60,559 bases of DNA, taken from Geminicoccaceae bacterium. GTDB lineage: Bacteria; Pseudomonadota; Alphaproteobacteria; Geminicoccales; Geminicoccaceae. How positions within the stretch are numbered: the first letter of the stretch is position 1; every line of letters starts with the position of its first letter. Of this stretch, positions 19,047-27,963 are shown piece by piece. The position numbers were made by a program, and so were the translations under genes. The notes under the pieces were generated by a model. That model made no database searches, was not told the DNA's origin, and saw only the letters and a program-made list of their open reading frames with translations. The stretch is from positions 1 through 60,559 of the forward strand of contig JANWZN010000003.1 in NCBI GenBank assembly GCA_025054575.1, given 5' to 3'.

Positions 19047-19822
19047 TCGACCGTCGCTTGGTAACGCTCGACGGACGCTATGGCCTCGTCACCGGCATCG
19101 CCAACGAGCAGTCGATCGCCTGGGGCTGCGCCAAGGCGTTCCGGAGTCTCGGCGCCGAGCTCGCCGTGACCTACCTCAACGACAAAGCGAAGCCCTTCGT
19201 CGAGCCGCTCGCGCGACAGCTCGAGGCGCCGATCCTGATGCCGCTCGATCTGCGGGTCGAAGGCCAGCTCGAGGCGGTCTTCGACCGGATCGACAAGGAT
19301 TGGGGCCGCCTCGATTTCCTCCTCCATTCGATCGCTTTCGTGCCCAAGGAGGATCTTCGGGGCCGCGTCACCGACTGCTCGAAGGCCGGGTTTCTTCTGG
19401 CGATGGAGATCTCCTGCTGGTCCTTCATCCGCATGGCCAAGCTCGCCGAGCCGCTGATGGCGAATGGTGGTGCCCTCTTCTGCATGACCTATTACGGCTC
19501 GCAGATGGTAGTGGAGCATTATGGTGTGATGGGCCCGGTCAAGGCCGCGCTCGAGTCGGCCACCCGCTATCTGGCGGCCGAGCTCGGCCCCAAGGGCATC
19601 CGCGTGCACGCGATCTCGCCCGGGCCCCTCAAGACCCGCGCCGCCTCCGGCATCCCGGAGTTCGACGAGCTCCTGCACAAAGCCCAGGAAAAAGCGCCGA
19701 CCCGCAGCCTCGTCTCGATCGACGATGTCGGTTACGCCACCGCCTACCTGGCGACCGATGCGGCACGCCTCATCACCGGCGACGTGATCTACATCGACGG
19801 CGGCTACCACATCATCGACTGA
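19043..19822 (+). CDS. fabI: Enoyl-ACP reductase FabI
   Basis: 259 residues, ATG overlapping the ackA stop (ATGA). FabI hallmarks: the divergent cofactor loop GLVTGIANEQSIAWGCAKAF (about 11-30), LHSIAFVPKEDL, and the Tyr-x6-Lys active site read as YGVMGPVKAALE, followed by RVHAISPGPLKTRAASGI. It reduces trans-2-enoyl-ACP in fatty-acid elongation. Several alphaproteobacteria carry FabI as the third gene of this pta/ack cluster. A housekeeping fabI may exist elsewhere, so this copy could be specialised. Confidence 0.93.
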   Translation: MIDRRLVTLDGRYGLVTGIANEQSIAWGCAKAFRSLGAELAVTYLNDKAKPFVEPLARQLEAPILMPLDLRVEGQLEAVFDRIDKDWGRLDFLLHSIAFVPKEDLRGRVTDCSKAGFLLAMEISCWSFIRMAKLAEPLMANGGALFCMTYYGSQMVVEHYGVMGPVKAALESATRYLAAELGPKGIRVHAISPGPLKTRAASGIPEFDELLHKAQEKAPTRSLVSIDDVGYATAYLATDAARLITGDVIYIDGGYHIID

Positions 19823-19943
19823 GCCCGCGGGGCGCGCCGTCAGGAGGTCGTGCGAGCCGGATCCGACGGCCGGGAGCGCGGGGGCCTGATTTCGCAGCCC
19901 CGGCCCGCGCGGCTGCGCGTGAACCGACCGGCGCCGGACGCGC

Positions 19944-19972
19944 TTGCCGCGCCGCCGCGCGCTCCCTAGCCT
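19944..19972 (+). promoter_or_regulatory. Candidate promoter of the SDR gene at 20006
   Basis: TTGCCG (19944-19949), 17-nt spacer, TAGCCT (19967-19972), 33 nt before the ATG. The same TAGCCT -10 element occurs before the TRAP gene at 55065. Confidence 0.5.
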
Positions 19973-20005
19973 GCCGGCGCGGAGGGAGAGCGGGGGAGGC
20001 GAGCG

Positions 20006-20794
20006 ATGGCGCTCTACGAGACCATGCGGCCGCGGCCGGGCTTGCGGGTGCTCGTGACGGCCGGCGCCTCGGGGATCGGCGCCGTGATCGCGCGAGCCTT
20101 CGCCGAGGTCGAGGCGCGCGTGCTCGTCTGCGACGTGGACGAGACCGCCCTCGCCCGGTTCCTGGACGCGAACCCGGGCCTCGCCGGGGTCGTGTGCGAC
20201 GTCGCCGACGAGGCTCGGGTCGACGCGCTCTTCGGCGAGGTAGAATCCCGGCTCGGCGGGCTCGACGTGCTGGTCAACAATGCCGGCATCGCCGGCCCCA
20301 CGGGCGGCGTCGCCGAGATCAGTCCGGCCGACTGGCGGCGAACGCTGGACGTGAACATCACCGGAATGTTCCTCTGCACGAGGTTGGCGGTTCCGCTCCT
20401 CCGAAAGGCGGAGGACGGCGCGATCATCAACCTTTCGTCGGTGGCAGGAAGGCTCGGATACGCCTTTCGGACGCCCTACGCCGCCTCGAAATGGGCCGTG
20501 GTCGGTTTCACCCAGAGCCTCGCCAAGGAGCTCGGGCCCGAGGGCATCCGGGTCAACGCGATCCTACCCGGCGTGGTGCGCGGCGAGCGGATCGAGCGGG
20601 TCTTCGCCGCCCGCGCCGCCGCGCTCGGCGTGCCGGTCGAGCAAGTTCGCCAGAGCTATCTCGACAAGGTCTCGCTGCGCCGCATGGTCGAGCCCGAGGA
20701 CATGGCCGCGATGGCGCTCTACCTGTGCTCGCCGGCCGGCCGCAACATCAGCGGCCAGGCCCTCTCGGTTTGCGGCAACACCGAGACGATCTAG
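20006..20794 (+). CDS. SDR family oxidoreductase (classical)
   Basis: 262 residues, ATG at 20006 with GGGAGG/GGGGGAGG sequence just upstream. Cofactor loop TAGASGIG (about 18-25), NNAGIAGP, and the catalytic S...YAASK set in SSVAGRLGYAFRTPYAASKWAVVG. The C-terminal LRRMVEPEDMAAMALYLCSPAGRNISGQALSVCGNTETI is a normal SDR ending. Substrate cannot be deduced; 3-oxoacyl reductase-like and sugar/hydroxyacid dehydrogenase roles are both possible. Its stop codon and that of the convergent rlmE gene share one CTAG, so the two genes overlap by four bases. Confidence 0.88.
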   Translation: MALYETMRPRPGLRVLVTAGASGIGAVIARAFAEVEARVLVCDVDETALARFLDANPGLAGVVCDVADEARVDALFGEVESRLGGLDVLVNNAGIAGPTGGVAEISPADWRRTLDVNITGMFLCTRLAVPLLRKAEDGAIINLSSVAGRLGYAFRTPYAASKWAVVGFTQSLAKELGPEGIRVNAILPGVVRGERIERVFAARAAALGVPVEQVRQSYLDKVSLRRMVEPEDMAAMALYLCSPAGRNISGQALSVCGNTETI

Positions 20795-21474
20795 TGGGCG
20801 TCCGCGCCAGTCGGTGGTCGCTCGCCTGCGCCCAGGAAACCCGTAGCCAAGAGATAGATCTCGGAGGATTGCGCCCGGGTCGCCTCGGGGCGCAGCAGGC
20901 GCCAGCTCGCGAAGCAGGCGCGAACCCGCGGCAAGAGGGCCGCCTCGGCGCCCTTGATGAGCTTGACGAGACAGCTCCCGCCCGGCCGCAACACGCGTCC
21001 GGCCAGCTCCAGGACGGCCTCGGCCGCCGCCTCGGCCTTGAGCCGGTCGACGTTCCTGAGCCCGGTCGTGTTCGGCGCGACGTCCGACAGCACGACGTCC
21101 GCGGGCCCAGCCAACAGCGCGAGCAGCCGGTCCTGGACCGCCGGATCGGTGAAATCGCCCTGGACGATCGCAGCACCGGCCACCGGCTGCATCGGGAGCA
21201 GGTCGCAGGCCACGACCCGGCAGCCTTTCTGCACCGCGTACTGAGTCCAACTGCCGGGGGCGGCGCCCAGGTCGAGCACCGCCATCCCGCGGCGCAGGAG
21301 CCCGTGCTTGCGGTCGATCTCCTCGAGCTTGAACACCGAGCGGGCGCGAAAGCCGCGCTTTTTCGCCTCGGCGACGAACGGATCGTCGAGCTGACGCTGC
21401 AGCCAACGGACCTGCGCGGCGGTGCGGCCGCCCTTGGCCCGGACTCGCACTTTGGGCCCGCGCTTGGTGATCAT
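20791..21474 (-). CDS. rlmE: 23S rRNA 2'-O-methyltransferase RlmE (FtsJ/RrmJ)
   Basis: 227 residues. The K-D-K-E catalytic tetrad is visible: K49 (SVFKLEEI), D131 (LSDVAPN), K171 (LVKLIKG) and E205 (SSEIYLLA). The SAM-binding loop is LDLGAAPGSWTQ (68-79). It methylates the ribose of U2552 of 23S rRNA (E. coli numbering) in the A-site loop. The gene is 31 bp downstream of the Ppx/GppA gene on the same strand, a pairing common in alphaproteobacteria, and the two are probably one operon. Confidence 0.96.
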   Translation of the reverse strand: MITKRGPKVRVRAKGGRTAAQVRWLQRQLDDPFVAEAKKRGFRARSVFKLEEIDRKHGLLRRGMAVLDLGAAPGSWTQYAVQKGCRVVACDLLPMQPVAGAAIVQGDFTDPAVQDRLLALLAGPADVVLSDVAPNTTGLRNVDRLKAEAAAEAVLELAGRVLRPGGSCLVKLIKGAEAALLPRVRACFASWRLLRPEATRAQSSEIYLLATGFLGAGERPPTGADAH

Positions 21475-21505
21475 CGCTCCTACCGACCCCGCAAAGCTCG
21501 CTCGC

Positions 21506-22543
21506 TCAAGCCGCGGCCGCGCGCAGCGCGTCCTTGAGCGTGAGGCCCATCAAGCGGGCCAGGATGCCCTCGCGCAGACCGCGATCGGCGACCCTCAGTG
21601 CGTCCACGGGCCAGACCCGGTGCACCGCGTCGAGGATCGCACAGCCCGCGACGACGAGATCGGCACGGCCCTGGCCGATGCAAGGGTGGGCCGCACGTGC
21701 CGCGTTGTCGAGCGCCCTGAGTTCCTCCGAGATCCGGCGGATCGCAGCGAAGGGCAGCCGGAGGCCGTCGACCTTGCGGCGGTCGTAGCGGCGCAGCCCG
21801 ATCGAGAGCGCGGCGAGCGTCGTCACCGTACCCGAGGTGCCGAGCATCTCGATCCGGGCACCTTCCCGGACCGCGGGGCGGGCGGCCGGTGCGCCGGCGC
21901 CCAGGAGCCGTTCGTGCACCATCTCGACCATGCGGGCGTAGCCGGCGGCGTCGATCTCGCGGCCGAACATCTCGGCCAGCGTGACCACGCCGAGCGGCAG
22001 CGAGAAGGCGGTGCCGGGCTCGTCCTCGCCGGGTGGCAGGCTGCGGTCGAGCCACAAGAGATCGGTCGAGCCGCCGCCTATGTCGATCACGAGCAGGTGA
22101 TCGGCCCGAGGATCGGCAACCGGCAGGCAGCCGAGCATGGCGAGCCGAGCTTCCTCGGCGTGGCTCACGAGCTCGAGTTCGAGGCCGGTCACCCGACGAA
22201 CCCTGCGAATGAAGTCGGCTCCGTTGGCGGCCCGACGGCAGGCTTCGGTCGCCACGCAGCGGACCGTGACGCAGCGATGGCGAGCGATGATCTTGGCACA
22301 GACCTTGAGCGCGGCGAGCGTGCGCGCCATCGCCGCCTCGCCCAGCCGATCGGAGCGGGAGAGCCCTTCCCCGAGCCGGACGATCCGCGCGAAGCTGTCG
22401 ACCACCTCGAAGCCGTCTTCCGTGAGCTCGACGACCAGGAGCCGACAGTTGTTGGTGCCGAGGTCGAGGGCGGCGAGCCGATCGCCGGGCACGGGTCGAC
22501 GAACGGGCGAAGTGGCGAGCGGAAAATCTCTGCCGAGGTCCAT
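21506..22543 (-). CDS. ppx: Ppx/GppA family exopolyphosphatase
   Basis: 345 residues of the ASKHA-fold Ppx/GppA family. N-terminal phosphate-1 motif AALDLGTNNCRLLVVE (about 24-39), RIVRLGEGLSRSDRL, and the second phosphate loop VIDIGGGSTDLLWLD. The C-terminal HD-like extension of long Ppx proteins is absent, giving the short form that hydrolyses polyphosphate or pppGpp. Located just upstream of rlmE and divergent from the CDGSH gene. Exact preference between polyphosphate and guanosine pentaphosphate is not readable. Confidence 0.92.
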   Translation of the reverse strand: MDLGRDFPLATSPVRRPVPGDRLAALDLGTNNCRLLVVELTEDGFEVVDSFARIVRLGEGLSRSDRLGEAAMARTLAALKVCAKIIARHRCVTVRCVATEACRRAANGADFIRRVRRVTGLELELVSHAEEARLAMLGCLPVADPRADHLLVIDIGGGSTDLLWLDRSLPPGEDEPGTAFSLPLGVVTLAEMFGREIDAAGYARMVEMVHERLLGAGAPAARPAVREGARIEMLGTSGTVTTLAALSIGLRRYDRRKVDGLRLPFAAIRRISEELRALDNAARAAHPCIGQGRADLVVAGCAILDAVHRVWPVDALRVADRGLREGILARLMGLTLKDALRAAAA

Positions 22544-22620
22544 CGATCACGGCTCACCGCAGGTACGAGCCACGAATGTATCGAACAGCCGAGGGCACGC
22601 AAGGATGGCGAGAGGCGGCC

Positions 22621-22649
22621 TTGCCGGCGCGCCGATCGGTTGCTAACCG
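22621..22649 (+). promoter_or_regulatory. Candidate promoter of the CDGSH/lipoprotein pair
   Basis: TTGCCG (22621-22626), 17-nt spacer, TAACCG (22644-22649), about 40 nt before the ATG at 22690. Confidence 0.5.
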
Positions 22650-22689
22650 GCTGGCCGGTACGCGGCGCACCAGCGAGGGGTGATCCGGG

Positions 22690-22929
22690 ATGGCCGATCG
22701 CGTGATCGCGCAGAAAGCGCCCTACAAGGTCGAGCTCGAGGCCGGAAAGACCTATTGGTGGTGCGCCTGTGGTCGCAGCGCCAAGCAGCCTTTTTGCGAC
22801 GGCTCGCACAAGGGCAGCGGAATCGAGCCCATGAAGCACGTCGCCGGGGCGAGCGGTCCGGCCTTTTTCTGTGGCTGCAAGCACACCGCACGCGCCCCGC
22901 TGTGCGACGGGACGCACCAGAGCCTGTGA
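22690..22929 (+). CDS. Dual CDGSH iron-sulfur domain protein
   Basis: 79 residues with two complete three-Cys-one-His CDGSH motifs: C25-x-C27-x8-C36-D-G-S-H40 and C61-x-C63-x8-C72-D-G-T-H76. Each should bind one redox-active [2Fe-2S] cluster, giving a monomeric two-cluster protein like mitochondrial Miner2/CISD3 rather than the dimeric single-motif mitoNEET. No signal peptide, so cytoplasmic. The stop overlaps the start of the following lipoprotein gene (GTGA). Role probably electron transfer or Fe-S handling; the partner is unknown. Confidence 0.92.
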   Translation: MADRVIAQKAPYKVELEAGKTYWWCACGRSAKQPFCDGSHKGSGIEPMKHVAGASGPAFFCGCKHTARAPLCDGTHQSL

Positions 22930-23468
22930 GCCTGTGCCCGCTTCGCCGGCGAGCGGCCGCCGTCCTTCTGGTCGGCGGCGCCCTCGCGGCGTGCGCCGGC
23001 TCGACGCCGCCCGCCCCGCCGCCCTGCCCTCGCCCGGCGATCCTCGACGGGGCGCAGACCGTCGAACGGCACCGAGGCCCGGCGCCGGGCGATCTGGTCT
23101 GGCGTGCGACCATGACCGGGTTCGGCGGCGGCTGCCGCTACGAGGGCGAGGGGGTGCGGCTGCGCTACGCGATCGACATCGCGATCGTCCCGGGTCCGGC
23201 CGCCCTCGCTGCCGGCGGCGGCGAGCTCGTGGTGCCCTGGTTCGTCGCAGTCGCCGATCCGAGCGGAGCGATCCTCGACAAGCAGATCTTCGAGCTTCGA
23301 ACCGAGGCTCCGCAGGGCCCGGGTCCGAAGCTCTTGGTGGAAGAGGTCGAACAGCGGATCGCTGGGGTCGGTCCCGGCGACGGTCCGGGCTGGCGCGTCT
23401 ATTTCGGCTTCGACATCGGCGCCGAGGAAGGGCTGCGACGCCTTCGCGAACGCGGCAGTCGGCCCTAG
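22926..23468 (+). CDS. Predicted lipoprotein of unknown function
   Basis: 180 residues with a GTG start at 22926 overlapping the CDGSH stop. A basic head (PLRRRA) and hydrophobic run lead to a lipobox LAAC, so lipidation at C23. The mature part has a CPRPAILDGAQTV segment, a GGGCRYEGEGVRLRYAIDI strand with a second Cys conserved in look-alike proteins, and a GWRVYFGFDIGAEEGLRRL C-terminus. I recognise this layout from alphaproteobacterial hypothetical lipoproteins but no function is known. Its TAG stop shares CTAG with the stop of the convergent DUF2339 gene. Confidence 0.78.
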   Translation: MSLCPLRRRAAAVLLVGGALAACAGSTPPAPPPCPRPAILDGAQTVERHRGPAPGDLVWRATMTGFGGGCRYEGEGVRLRYAIDIAIVPGPAALAAGGGELVVPWFVAVADPSGAILDKQIFELRTEAPQGPGPKLLVEEVEQRIAGVGPGDGPGWRVYFGFDIGAEEGLRRLRERGSRP

Positions 23469-26161
23469 CTCGCCTTGGTCGTCGGCTCGGCCACGAACCG
23501 GCGATAGAGCCAGCCGACCGCGATCAGGCAGAGACCGAGCGCCAGGAACGAGGCGGCGCGATAGAGCCCCTCGAGGTCGGCGAGATCGAACAGGAAGGCC
23601 TTGAGGATCGCGGCACCGCCGACGACCAGTGCCGCAGCCCGCAGATCGCGGCTTCCGAGCGCGATCCCGGCCACGAGCAGTGCCGCCGCGAGGCCGAGCC
23701 AAGCGAGCGAGAGTGCCAGATACTCCGCATCGGTCCGGGGTCCGGCGACCCCGGGCGCGTGGAACCAGCGCCGCACCTCGAGGCTGAGCCAGAGGAAGAT
23801 CAGCGCGAGGGAGGCAAACCCCGGGACGCGGGCCGGCCGGCGCGCGCCGAACAGGAGCCGCAAGCCGGGCAAGCGGCCGAGGCCGAGCCCGCGCGCGGCC
23901 CAAGCGAGCACTGCAGCCGGCACGAGATAGGCGGGCAAGAGGAGGTTGAGGACCGGCCACGGACCGACCGGCTCGCCGGTCACCGCCGGGTTCGAACCGA
24001 AGACGAGGCCGAGCAGCTGGAGGAGGCCACCCGCGACCAGCACGAGGCCGGCGAGGGCAGCGGCGGTCGGCACGCTGTCGCGCTCGCCGAGCCGCAGGAG
24101 CGCGAGGCCAGTCAAGAGCCAGACGAGCATCGAGCCCGTCAGCATCGGCAGTCCCGCGAGCTCGTCGAACCGCTCGGTGCCGCTCGCCAGGCGCAAAAGC
24201 TCCGTCAACAGCAGCACCCAGAGCAGCACGGCGGCCGTGGCCAGCATCCCTTCGAGCCCGGCCACGGGCGGGGCCGGCACTCGGGCGAAGAGACGCGCGG
24301 CGAACAAGAGCGCCAGGAGTGGCAAGCCATAGGCATAGAGGGTCGTCGCCAGCGGCGCGGGCGGAGCGTCGAGGTCGGTTGCGAGCACGAGCCGGGCGAG
24401 GACGACGGCCAGAAGAACCAGGGCCGGACGGCGCAAGGCCGCGAGCCCGGAGCGCTGCGCCACCCAGGCGATCGCCGCGATCTCGAGGGCGAGGGCCACC
24501 GTGAGCCAGGACGTCTCGAGCGCGATCGCCAAGGCCAGCGCCAGCCCCGCGGAGGCGCCGACCGCCCAGGCCGCGGTCGCGGCCTCGAGGCCACGACGCC
24601 GCGCGGTCCGCTCGGCCAGCAGAACGAACAGGACCGCCAGCACGAGCGCGAGGCCGGCCAGGGGCGGGCTCACCGCGAAGTCCCCGAGGCGCCACCAGGC
24701 GGCGGCCAGCGCGAGCACCGGTACGCTCGCCCCGAGCCCTGCCCAGAACCCCGGCCGTGGCCGACGAAACGAGCCCAAGAGGCCCAGAACACCGTGAAAC
24801 AGGGCGACCACGGCGAGGGCGATCGCGAGCGGCCTGGCCTCGGGCACGAGCCAGAAGACCGGCTCGAGCGCGACCGAGGGATCGTGGAGCTGGCTCGTTA
24901 CCGAAAGCAGCGGCGGGATCGCCCAGGTGGCGGCGGCGAGGAGCCCCGCCGCGGCCGCCAGGCCGAGCGTCCAATGCTCGGCCGGCCGGCGCCACGCGGC
25001 CGCAGCGGTCGCGAGCGTCAACAGCGTCATGGCGGCGACGACGCTCGGAGCCTCCTCGCCGAGCCGGATCCAGAGGACGAGCCCGAGCGCGGCGACGCTC
25101 AGGAGCGTGCCGGCGGCACGACCGGCGTGAAACCGCCCTATCCTCTCGTTCTCGGGCAGGCTCGCTGCGAAGGCGAGGGCGCAGAGCCCGGCTGTCAGCA
25201 GGTAGGCGGCGACGGGGGCGGTTGCGAGGGAGGCGGGCGCGAGGAGGCCGAGCGAGAAGACGAGGGCCCAGAGCGTCGCGCCCGAGGCGGTGGCCCAGGC
25301 GAGCCACGACCACAGCGAGAGCCGTGCGACCACCAGCAACGTGGCAACTGTGCTCGCGAGATAGACCACGAGCGGCCAGAGCTCCGGCTCCTCGGCGCGT
25401 ACCAGGAACGGGGCGGCGAACGCGCCCAGCGCGCCGAGCAGCGCCAGAACGCTGCCGAACCGATAGGCGAGCGCCAGGGCCGAGACCGCGGTCGAGGCCA
25501 ACAGCGCGAGGGCCAAAAGCGGCGAGATCAGCCCGTAAAGCTGGCTGGCCGCGACGGTGGCACCATAGAGGGCACAGAGGCCTCCCACGGCGAGTGCCGC
25601 CGGCACGAGGTAGAGCCCTCGACCGGCAGGTGCCCGCCGATGCGCGAGCTCGGCCAGAACCACGAGAACGATACCGGTGAGCCAGGCGAGACCGACCCGC
25701 GCGCGCGGACCCAAGAGCCCCTGCTCGATCGCCCAGCCGGCCAAGAACAGCCCACCCAGGCCCAACGCCACCGCTCCGAGCCAGACGAGCCAGCGCTCCG
25801 CGAGGTTCTGTTCGATCCGTTCGCGGCCGTCCTCGAGCCCGCTCGGCGAGGGGGAGGAGGGCTCGAACGTTGGCTCGGGCGACGGCCCTGCCGAGCCGTC
25901 CGGTGCGGCCTGCGGCCCCGACGCTGGCTCCGAACCCGCGGCCGGCGTCGGCGCCTCCGTCGCTCGCGCCTGTGCGCGCTCGGACGGCGCGGCAGCACCT
26001 GCTCGCGTCGCGCCCGCAAGGGCGAGCGAGGAGCGGAGGGCTGCGAGCTCCTCCTCCAGCCGGCGAACGCGGAAGAACGCCATCCACGCCAGGAACGGGC
26101 TCGCGAGCACGAACACGGCGACGGCGATCGCGAGCAGAACGAGAGAGATCCCGCCGTCCAA
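23465..26161 (-). CDS. DUF2339 polytopic membrane protein
   Basis: 898 residues if started at the TTG at 26161, which has GGGAG 8 nt upstream; a TTG ten codons further upstream is the alternative and has no Shine-Dalgarno. An N-terminal membrane helix ([24 protein letters not shown]) is followed by a short coiled-coil-like segment ([14 protein letters not shown]) and a Pro/Ser/Glu-rich low-complexity linker to about residue 120. The remainder is some two dozen strongly hydrophobic Ala/Leu segments (for example [23 protein letters not shown]), the DUF2339 architecture. Function unknown; large proteins of this type are widespread in Gram-negatives. Confidence 0.87.
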   Translation of the reverse strand: MDGGISLVLLAIAVAVFVLASPFLAWMAFFRVRRLEEELAALRSSLALAGATRAGAAAPSERAQARATEAPTPAAGSEPASGPQAAPDGSAGPSPEPTFEPSSPSPSGLEDGRERIEQNLAERWLVWLGAVALGLGGLFLAGWAIEQGLLGPRARVGLAWLTGIVLVVLAELAHRRAPAGRGLYLVPAALAVGGLCALYGATVAASQLYGLISPLLALALLASTAVSALALAYRFGSVLALLGALGAFAAPFLVRAEEPELWPLVVYLASTVATLLVVARLSLWSWLAWATASGATLWALVFSLGLLAPASLATAPVAAYLLTAGLCALAFAASLPENERIGRFHAGRAAGTLLSVAALGLVLWIRLGEEAPSVVAAMTLLTLATAAAAWRRPAEHWTLGLAAAAGLLAAATWAIPPLLSVTSQLHDPSVALEPVFWLVPEARPLAIALAVVALFHGVLGLLGSFRRPRPGFWAGLGASVPVLALAAAWWRLGDFAVSPPLAGLALVLAVLFVLLAERTARRRGLEAATAAWAVGASAGLALALAIALETSWLTVALALEIAAIAWVAQRSGLAALRRPALVLLAVVLARLVLATDLDAPPAPLATTLYAYGLPLLALLFAARLFARVPAPPVAGLEGMLATAAVLLWVLLLTELLRLASGTERFDELAGLPMLTGSMLVWLLTGLALLRLGERDSVPTAAALAGLVLVAGGLLQLLGLVFGSNPAVTGEPVGPWPVLNLLLPAYLVPAAVLAWAARGLGLGRLPGLRLLFGARRPARVPGFASLALIFLWLSLEVRRWFHAPGVAGPRTDAEYLALSLAWLGLAAALLVAGIALGSRDLRAAALVVGGAAILKAFLFDLADLEGLYRAASFLALGLCLIAVGWLYRRFVAEPTTKAS

Positions 26162-26280
26162 AACCCGCGCTCCCGCCTCGGTCCGCCGCAACGGCGGCGC
26201 ACGGCCTCGCTGGCGGGGCGCCGCTCGGGCAGCTAGATAGCCCGCGGCACGGCAGCGCGACGAGAGGGAGCGGCACCCCG

Positions 26281-26724
26281 ATGCGTTATCTTCATACGAT
26301 GATCCGTGTGAGCGACCTCGACAAGTCGCTCGACTTCTTCTGCAACAAGCTCGGCATGCGCGAGGTTCGCCGCGTGGTGAACGAGGCGGGTCGGTTCACG
26401 CTCGTGTTCCTGGCCGCACCCGACGACCAACTGACCGGCCCCGAGAATCGGAAGTCACCGCTCCTCGAGCTCACCTACAACTGGGATCCCGAGGTCTATA
26501 CCGGCGGTCGGAACTTCGGTCACTTGGCCTACGAGGTCGACGATATCTACGCGCTCTGCCACAAGCTCATGGAGGCCGGGATCACGATCAACCGGCCGCC
26601 GCGCGACGGCAACATGGCGTTCATCAAGACACCCGACGGCATCTCGATCGAGCTCTTGCAAAAAGGTGCGCCCAAGCCGCCGCAGGAGCCATGGGCCTCG
26701 ATGCCGAACACCGGAACCTGGTAA
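26281..26724 (+). CDS. gloA: Lactoylglutathione lyase (glyoxalase I)
   Basis: 147 residues. The four metal ligands of the VOC-fold glyoxalase I are present: H5 (LHTMIRV), E63 (LLELTYNWD), H81 (GHLAYEV) and E124 (SIELLQ). The blocks [18 protein letters not shown] and ELTYNWD are diagnostic. It isomerises the methylglyoxal-glutathione hemithioacetal to S-lactoylglutathione. The length slightly exceeds E. coli GloA (135) through a short Pro-rich tail. Monocistronic, divergent from the DUF2339 gene. The gap to the next gene (26725-26982) holds only an 8-bp GC hairpin at 26747-26767 without a T-run. Confidence 0.95.
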   Translation: MRYLHTMIRVSDLDKSLDFFCNKLGMREVRRVVNEAGRFTLVFLAAPDDQLTGPENRKSPLLELTYNWDPEVYTGGRNFGHLAYEVDDIYALCHKLMEAGITINRPPRDGNMAFIKTPDGISIELLQKGAPKPPQEPWASMPNTGTW

Positions 26725-26982
26725 CGGCCGAGCCCGCGCCGGCACCGAGCGGCCCGGACGGCCGCTCTCCGACGCGGCCGGCCGCCGACCACCCCGCGCC
26801 TGTCCTCGGATCTCGAGGAGACCGAGCGCCGTCGGGGCGAAGGGTCCGCAACGTCTAGCGGGGGCGAACGCGACGGCGGATTCGCCCCCACTCGCTTCGC
26901 TCGCGCGTGGCACCGCAGGTCGTTCGGGTTGGATCGCCGTCATCCCGGAGACGGCCCCTCGCCGGCGGCCCGGTCCCGCTCG

Positions 26983-27963
26983 TCATCCCGGCGGTCGCGC
27001 CGCTCTCGGGCCGGATCGTGCGGTCCCGCGGCGGTGCGGCCGGTCGCCGGCATCGGGCGGAGCGGCGACGGTGCGCGACGGGACAGGCGCGAGCCCGAGC
27101 ATCCAGCCTTCGACCGAGAGGACCTCGGCCGGCACCGGGTCGCCGGCCGGGCGCAGGCCCCGGACGATCTCGAGCAGCAAGAGGCAGCCGACCAGCGCAT
27201 CGAAGCCGTGATCGCGGTAGTTCGGAAAGCCGGCCCGCAGCTCGGCCTCGAGGGACGGATCGAGCCGCGCATCGAGTGCCTCGGCGCGCTGCGAAAGAAA
27301 CGCAGCGAGCCGCGCCCGGTCGGCCGCTCGGCTCTTGGCGAAGCGCGGCAGACCCAGGAGCCGGTAAGCGAGGCCCGGATAGGTCTCGGCGACGATCGGC
27401 CGAGGCTCGGCCAGCAACCGCTCGAGCGGACCGTCGAACGGCCAGATGGCGAGCTCCTCGCGCGGTCCGAGCAACAGCTCGCGCCAGATCGCGAGTGCGG
27501 CCCGGCCGCATTGCTTGGGCCCGAGCGTCCAGAACAGGCATTGAGCGTTGGTCAGCCGATCGCAGCGCCGCAGATGTGTCGCGAACGGGCCGAGCCCGAG
27601 CCCCGCTTCGAGATAGGCGCGCCGAGCCCCACCGGGGCGGGCGGGATAGAAGGGCCGCGCCAGGCTCGGCCGCTCGGGCGGGCGGACCGGGGTCCAGAAC
27701 GGGTCCTCGGGGTCGAGGGTCGCGAGGAACCCGCGGAACGAGGCGATCCCCCGGGCCTCGGCATAGGCCTGCGGCAGCCCCAGGGGCGCGTCGAAGCCGA
27801 CCAGAGCATGCGGGCTCGCCAACAGTTCCGGGACGAGGCCGGGCGCGCCGAGCTTCAACCGCCAACCCGCGTCGCCGCCGGCCCGTTCGGCGAGCACCAC
27901 CGCGCGGGCAGCGGCCGACGCCGACCAGTCGGCATGCGCGACCAGCGCCGGTAGCGGGTTCAC
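26983..27963 (-). CDS. DUF429 family protein (RNase H-like fold)
   Basis: 326 residues from a GTG at 27963 that overlaps the stop of the DUF1194 gene (GTGA). The N-terminal AHADWSASA contains the DxSxx strand typical of RNase H-like DUF429 proteins; HALVGFDAPLGLP provides a second conserved acid, and the C-terminal YRDHGFDALVGCLLLLEIV plus VEGWMLGL are also family blocks. The last 40 or so residues (Pro/Arg-rich) lie beyond the usual end and may be read-through into low-complexity sequence. Family members are predicted nucleases; activity here is unknown. Translationally coupled to DUF1194. Confidence 0.78.
   Translation of the reverse strand: MNPLPALVAHADWSASAAARAVVLAERAGGDAGWRLKLGAPGLVPELLASPHALVGFDAPLGLPQAYAEARGIASFRGFLATLDPEDPFWTPVRPPERPSLARPFYPARPGGARRAYLEAGLGLGPFATHLRRCDRLTNAQCLFWTLGPKQCGRAALAIWRELLLGPREELAIWPFDGPLERLLAEPRPIVAETYPGLAYRLLGLPRFAKSRAADRARLAAFLSQRAEALDARLDPSLEAELRAGFPNYRDHGFDALVGCLLLLEIVRGLRPAGDPVPAEVLSVEGWMLGLAPVPSRTVAAPPDAGDRPHRRGTARSGPRAARPPG

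Noticed and set aside
22871-26236. Very long open frame (over 1100 codons) on the plus strand opposite the DUF2339 gene
   Set aside because: Composition is Arg/Gln/Glu-rich and without domains; it is a GC-driven shadow of the hydrophobic Ala/Leu protein on the other strand.
26747-26767. Hairpin after gloA as an intrinsic terminator
   Set aside because: Eight-bp GC stem but no following T-run; cannot be distinguished from chance in such GC-rich sequence.
26855-27865. Open frames around the end of the DUF429 gene, considered as a separate gene
   Set aside because: They are alternative frames of the DUF429 coding sequence with no recognised protein features.
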